36,069 bases of DNA from the NCBI GenBank assembly GCA_002803225.1, contig NXFV01001384.1, forward strand, positions 1-36,069, read 5' to 3'. Under the pieces are notes generated by a model that was not told the DNA's origin, did not search any database, and saw nothing but the letters and a program-made list of their open reading frames with translations. The translations under genes and the position numbers were made by a program. Positions 32,352 to 36,069 of this stretch are shown here, piece after piece; within the stretch, counting starts at the first letter, position 1; the number at the start of each line of letters is the position of its first letter. Source of the DNA: Gamarada debralockiae (Eukaryota; Ascomycota; Leotiomycetes; Helotiales; Hyphodiscaceae).

Positions 32352-32850
32352 TGAATACCCGACAAGATGGACATACAAAGAATTCGCTTGGAGTTATTAT
32401 ATACTTATTCCCTCATCGCTGTGGACATCAGATATCCGGAATAGCAAACGAAATCCTCGCGAAGGCTAGCAACAGCCAGGATCAGGACAAGTACCAACTC
32501 GGGCTAACCACGATCTTCTTCCATGCTAGCGTGTTAGCATTCCTGGAGAACCTGAGAACTAACTGTCTCAATAATTGCCGTTATAATCCAGAAGAATCTA
32601 AAAGCCAAGTACTATCGCGGCAAGTATTTGGAAACACGAAACGTGATCCTGCTCATCCAGTCCATCACTCGGGGATATCTTGCTTAGAAGCATGTACGAG
32701 AACTCGCAAGGTTAGAGCTGCTATAATAATACAAAGGGTATGGCGTGGTCACAAGCAGCGCTTCAACGCAATTCGCAGCAGCGTTATTCTTGCACAAGCT
32801 GCGGCGAAGGGTTTCTTGCGAAGGAGGGAGACCATGAATACCGAGAAGTG
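32352..32850 (+). pseudogene. Class V myosin fragment (motor C-terminus and IQ motifs)
   Basis: Fragments in order: EYPTRWTYKEFAWSYYIL and IPSSLWTSDIR (32352-32440), GIANEILAKAS, DKYQLGLTTIFFHASVLAFL and ENLRTNCLNN (to about 32580), VIIQKNLKAKYYRGKYLETR and ILLIQSITRGYLA (to about 32685), a stop, KHVREL, KVRAAIIIQRVWRG and FNAIRSSVILAQAAAKGFLR (to about 32830). This is the converter-to-lever-arm region of fungal myosin V with IQ motifs (IQ...RG). At least three frameshifts and one nonsense codon occur in 500 bp. The rest of the motor and the tail are absent, so this is a copied or captured piece of the gene rather than the native locus. Confidence 0.85.
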
Positions 32851-33151
32851 GTGGGTCCTACAGATGAGGGGGGCGATAAAGCGAGCGATGAGGAAAGCGA
32901 TGGGTTCACGTTATCTGTAGCCTAGAGATTAAGTCTATAACGGATTGGGAGTATAGAGAGATGCGAAGACGCCCAAGATGTCTGCTATAGCACGAGGTAC
33001 CCGATTACTTCTATTGATTTAAGACCTGATCAGGACGTCTTGGAACAAAGTAGAGGACCGCACAAAGCCACAGCCTCGGGTCAAAGGCTGAAGCAGCTCA
33101 GATTTTTTATTGGCAGCGCGGATGACACTAAAATTCTCTTAATACTCGAGA

Positions 33152-33514
33152 ATGGTAGTCCAAGTCTTGAAGAGGGTCCCTCTAGTGGAACTAACAACCA
33201 GGTATATAGAGGAAACTGCTACGCCTAAAAAGAATAGACAACCATCTATTAAAGAAAGGTTTACTAATCTGCTCTTCCAAGAAACGACCCAGTATAATAG
33301 CAAAAGGGCTAGCAAGAGGAAGAAAGGCAAACAGGTTAGTGCAGAGAGCGATGAGAAAAGTAAGCTGGAGAAGGAGGGGAAGAAGCAGTATGCAAAAGCA
33401 AAGGAGACACTCCAGTACTGGTTACGGTTGGTGAAACCGCTTTGGAGAATAGCCCAGGGATTCGGCCACGGCATCCTGCTCCAACTACCTGATGATGTGA
33501 CAGAAGCGAGGTAA
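33152..33514 (+). CDS. Unidentified lysine-rich ORF
   Basis: The open frame of 120 codons has a charged, lysine-rich centre (SKRASKRKKGKQ, KSKLEKEGKKQYAKAK) and a C-terminal LQYWLRLVKPLWRIAQGFG. An overlapping upstream frame (33040-33225) is also open. No family is recognised. It may be an exon of a gene or element ORF that also included 33624-34295; a GTAAGC donor follows directly at 33511. Its status as a gene is doubtful. Confidence 0.3.
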   Translation: MVVQVLKRVPLVELTTRYIEETATPKKNRQPSIKERFTNLLFQETTQYNSKRASKRKKGKQVSAESDEKSKLEKEGKKQYAKAKETLQYWLRLVKPLWRIAQGFGHGILLQLPDDVTEAR

Positions 33515-33623
33515 GCTCTTGCCTCTCTGTTGCTAGGTAGAACTCGTTATTCTAGTTCGCTAATTATTAGTCTTCATGGCCTCCGGAGGGGTCAAGGTCA
33601 AGAAGTTGTAGACTACATGACTT

Positions 33624-34295
33624 ATGTCATATAAGGTTGAAGGAGATCAGCAGCCTGTCCGCCTCCTTCCAGGTATAATAGCGGATGGACCCCCAGCAGA
33701 ACACCTCGTGATCGAGACAATTCCTCGTCACGAATTATCAAATTATTCCTTAAAAGAGCTATTTCAGCCTTCTAAGTCTATCGAATCTTCAGAACTCGTT
33801 AACCGTCCTTTGGGGGAACCATCTCAGTTGCGTATGGATATTAATGATACTGAACTAGCCGATGCGTTAGTCGACCATTCACCCGACCAGATGTTGACCA
33901 AACAGTTGTTATTCGATGGCCAAGACGCCATCGAGTCAGGGCAAAGTCCTCTGGTACACTGTGCTTCTGAAGACTTATGGTGGCCTGAACCCACCGCTAG
34001 AATTGACAATGGAACTCCAAGGGGTTTCGCCTCGGACTGTGGCGAAGACCGACATCCTTCATCACCTCAGCCGCCATCAGAAGTATGGGCGGGAAAAACT
34101 GAATACAATCCACCTGGAATTGCAATTGAAGCCTGGAATAAAATGATACATTCTCCCGCCACTGGAATTTACAGTGGAACTCCAATTGACCTTACCACGG
34201 ACTTCAGCCAGGATGTAAATCCTTCACCACCTCAGTCGCCACTTAAGCTATCCTTTCCGCTGCCATCAGGATTACATCGGAGTTTCGGCCGCTAG
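33624..34295 (+). CDS. Unidentified acidic protein ORF with an internal 55-residue duplication
   Basis: The frame is open for 223 codons, acidic and proline/serine-rich. Residues around TARIDNGTPRGFASDCGEDR and SSPQPPSE are echoed by TGIYSGTPIDLTTDFSQDV and SPPQSPLK. In the DNA the word TGGAACTCCAA recurs 165 bp apart (34010 and 34175), so the unit is 55 codons. No family is recognised and no partner exons are certain. The position beside a piggyBac copy and a myosin fragment suggests an element-borne or decayed gene. Confidence 0.35.
   Translation: MSYKVEGDQQPVRLLPGIIADGPPAEHLVIETIPRHELSNYSLKELFQPSKSIESSELVNRPLGEPSQLRMDINDTELADALVDHSPDQMLTKQLLFDGQDAIESGQSPLVHCASEDLWWPEPTARIDNGTPRGFASDCGEDRHPSSPQPPSEVWAGKTEYNPPGIAIEAWNKMIHSPATGIYSGTPIDLTTDFSQDVNPSPPQSPLKLSFPLPSGLHRSFGR
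34001..34250 (+). repeat. Degenerate 165-bp direct duplication
   Basis: The segments starting at about 34000 and about 34165 align over roughly 85 bp (CACCTCAGnCGCCA and TGGAACTCCAA are shared). Spacing is 165 bp. This is a coding-length duplication inside the 33624-34295 frame. Confidence 0.55.
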
Positions 34296-34364
34296 ATTCC
34301 GCTAGCGTAAAGGCTTAGCGAGCCAACCAGAAAGCTTTATTTTGTCGAAAAGGAGTCAAATTGT

Positions 34365-35600
34365 CTATATATTGTGATATTGCTCAAAACAAGAGCTCTT
34401 TTTACATAGCGCAACATCGCACTGTTTATACATAAAAGAAGTGCTTACACTAGTTGATTCTCGTTTGTGATTGGCTGCAATTTCAGCCAATGCCATCCGC
34501 TTTTGTGGGCGGTCCTCCATCCGTAAACCTTTACAATTAACACACTGCCTCCGAGCCCCCATTTTGACCAACTCGTGCTCTATAGCAGGCAGTGTATCAC
34601 TGTCTTGAGACATATGGGCTACCCTTCTCTTTGGAGACACAGACGTATCCTTTGCCATATGTAAAAGAGCGTCGATAAGTTGGATCCGGAAGTCTTGTTG
34701 AGAGCGAAAGTTCACTTCCCTAGGCGCCTCAATATCGCTACAAAGAGATAGCAAGTAGCTATTGACAAGTGCTACGCGGAAGAGCCAGTGCTCTATTGCC
34801 TGGTGACCTCCCCTAACAACTGGCCTAAGGCCAGCGTTTCGAGATATCATATTATCATGCTTATCCACAGCTCCCATATTATAGTTATACCTATCATATA
34901 GTTGTGGTATTATAAGCTTCTTTTTAGGTTCGTTTCCAAAAGGGACACGTACTGTTTTGGCCTTGGATGATATCTCCTTAGGTCTCTTCCGCTCTCTCTC
35001 GACTCGGTCGTTCCCATCCATCACTGTAGACATCATCAATGTAAATGCATTGTCTTTCCAGCCTGTTTAATATACTAAATTCGACTCTGTAGGCATCGAG
35101 TATATCGTTCCCTATTCCATAGTATCATTTGCGTCATCCTTCTTCATCTGTATGAGCTCCCAAATAACTCCTGCATTGGTACGGCACGTACCAGTCCCAC
35201 CAAAGCCTCTCTTTCTTAATAACTCAAGAAATCTTGTAGAAGTAAAGAGGTTGTCCATCCACAAGTAGTAGCTATGTTTTGGCAATCGTTCGACTAATGA
35301 GAGTGCAACGGCCTGGGTCTTATTGCCTCTATTTCCCTCCTTTATAGTCCCTCCAAGCTCACGTAGTGTCTTCACTCCAACTGGCCCATTTCCTTCACCT
35401 GGAATATAGAAATTCCATACTAATAGGAAGGCTCTTTGAGCAATAGCCCAGACCTTAAATCCAGTAGGAATTGGCTTGTTTGGGATTGTTGTAGCCCACA
35501 TGGCTTGACCTTCGAAACGCACCATAACCTCATCAACTGCTATATCTCGACCTGGAGACCATACTTGAAGGTTAACCTTTTGAAAATTTCCATTTTTGCC
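34365..35600 (-). pseudogene. piggyBac-type transposase, N-terminally truncated with two stops
   Basis: The minus-strand frame from about 35600 reads VWSPGRDIAVDEVMVRFEG, PIPTGFKVWAIA, LPKHSYYLWMDNLFTS, then a TAG at 35114-35112 where W is expected, GTIYSMPTESNLVY, a TAA at 35069-35067, and GWKDNAFTLMMSTV, VRVPFGNEPKKKLIIP, YDRYNYNMGAVDKHDNM and HWLFRVALVNSYLLSL. All catalytic aspartates of the DDE_Tnp_1_7 fold are visible (VDE, MDN, and the final VDKHD pair). The C-terminal cysteine-rich domain is also present (CVNC ... QCDVALCKKSSCF). There is no frameshift over 1.2 kb. Both stops fit C-to-T change on one strand (TGG to TAG, CAA to TAA). The N-terminal part (roughly 200 residues in relatives) and clear TTAA-flanked ends were not found. 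Confidence 0.88.
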
Positions 35601-35712
35601 TCTTTTTCTTCTTTGACTCTGCTAGAAACACAAATTTGTACTACCTGATTGAATGGTTTTTTATTTATTTTCCTCTTGTAAGTTGTATTTACCCTTCTTC
35701 CTCCTTAGGCTT

Positions 35713-35771
35713 TCGCTGGCGTGGTTAGCCCCTATTTTCAGGGGTCCTTCGCTAAAAATCACGCCAGCCTC
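35713..35771. repeat. Nested hairpin
   Basis: The outer arms are GCTGGCGTG and CACGCCAGC, and the inner arms are CCCCT and AGGGG around a short ATTTTC loop. It lies between the piggyBac remnant and the tRNA gene. It may be the end of a small palindromic element; no function is assigned. Confidence 0.5.
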
Positions 35772-35862
35772 AAGCTATCCAATGTTTCGCGAACTTGGTT
35801 CGCTTCAGTCACATCGATTTCGTCCCTTATATATGTCTCTAAGAACTTTTCTGCAACAAATC

Positions 35863-35946
35863 TCTGTGGTGGTGTAATTGGCAACATGCTGGCCTCTCGT
35901 ACTTTCAAGACCGCCGGCGCCCGAGGTTCGATTCCTCGCCACGGAA
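35863..35946 (+). tRNA. tRNA-Glu (anticodon CTC) with 12-nt intron
   Basis: The acceptor stem is TCTGTGG paired with CCACGGA at 35939-35945 (one G-T pair), with discriminator A at 35946. The D arm is GTG/CAT around TAATTGGCAA. The anticodon stem is CTGGC (35889-35893) with GCCGG (35913-35917). The anticodon CTC is at 35896-35898. A 12-nt intron (35900-35911) follows position 37. The T arm is CGAGG-TTCGATT-CCTCG (35922-35938). Internal A box TGGTGTAATTGG and B box GGTTCGATTCC are both present. The mature length is 72 nt, usual for tRNA-Glu. Confidence 0.85.
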
Positions 35947-35950
35947 TCAA

Positions 35951-35956
35951 TTTTTT
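35951..35956 (+). terminator. RNA polymerase III terminator of the tRNA
   Basis: There is a run of six T four bases after the tRNA 3' end. Confidence 0.75.
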
Positions 35957-36044
35957 AGCATATTTGGTTCTTTCGTGCTTTGCGGATGAACTTTATGATT
36001 GACGAGGAATTTATTTCTATATCATGAAATTAAAAAATTAAACC

Positions 36045-36069
36045 TTTTTTTTTTTTTTTTTTTTTTTTT
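36045..36069. repeat. 25-base poly(T) tract at the window edge
   Basis: An uninterrupted T run reaches the last base. It lies about 100 bp after a tRNA gene. It could be the poly(A) tail of a minus-strand LINE/SINE whose body is outside the window, or an assembly end at a homopolymer. Confidence 0.6.

Overview
The window is from the nuclear genome of a filamentous ascomycete (Pezizomycotina). The evidence is many 44-69 bp introns with GT..CTRAY..AG signals, Zn2Cys6 and SAT4/Pth11-type proteins, an MHYT-domain protein, a mitochondrial Mia40, a tRNA whose anticodon loop holds a 12-nt intron, and transposon relics whose nonsense codons mostly fit RIP-type C-to-T change. A leotiomycete is possible, but this is only an impression.

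Layout. 1-1361: transposon debris (a pogo/mariner-like end, an internally deleted hAT-like element with a BED-finger remnant, and a 217-bp MITE nested in it). 2087-3520 (-): seven-exon SAT4/Pth11-like membrane protein. 4633-6507 (+): six-exon amino-acid/choline/GABA-type permease. About 7270-8870 (+): decayed multi-TM membrane-protein gene. 9209-10173 (-) and 10595-11452 (+): housekeeping pair Mia40 and thiamine pyrophosphokinase, sharing a 421-bp divergent promoter. 12034-13354 (+): F-box-like protein with a single frameshift at an A8 run. 14038-15817 (-): secreted arylsulfotransferase-like protein, divergent from a Vba/Fnx1-like MFS transporter (16653-18448, +). 19208-21360 (+): pseudogene of a Dal5-type MFS permease. 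21884-24286 (+): Zn2Cys6 regulator whose zinc cluster is assembled from three exons, one intron being GC-AG. 24801-25810 (+): MYND-finger pseudogene. 26355-27862: MITE nest. 28148-30760 (+): MHYT-domain sensor-like protein. 30761-36069: second transposon-rich zone with an ankyrin scrap, a chimeric ORF region that joins a 57-bp coding tandem repeat to a myosin-V fragment, a piggyBac transposase with only two stops, an intron-containing tRNA-Glu(CTC), and a poly(T) tract at the window edge.

How parts relate. The 14-24 kb block (putative sulfatase-like enzyme, MFS transporter, a dead second transporter, Zn2Cys6 regulator) has the make-up of a small nutrient-use cluster in which one transporter has died; co-regulation is inference only. 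The housekeeping core (Mia40/TPK) is intact, and the decay is concentrated in the flanks. Spliced models below were assembled by hand from reading frame and splice consensus. No database search was made, so family names rest on recognition of motifs.
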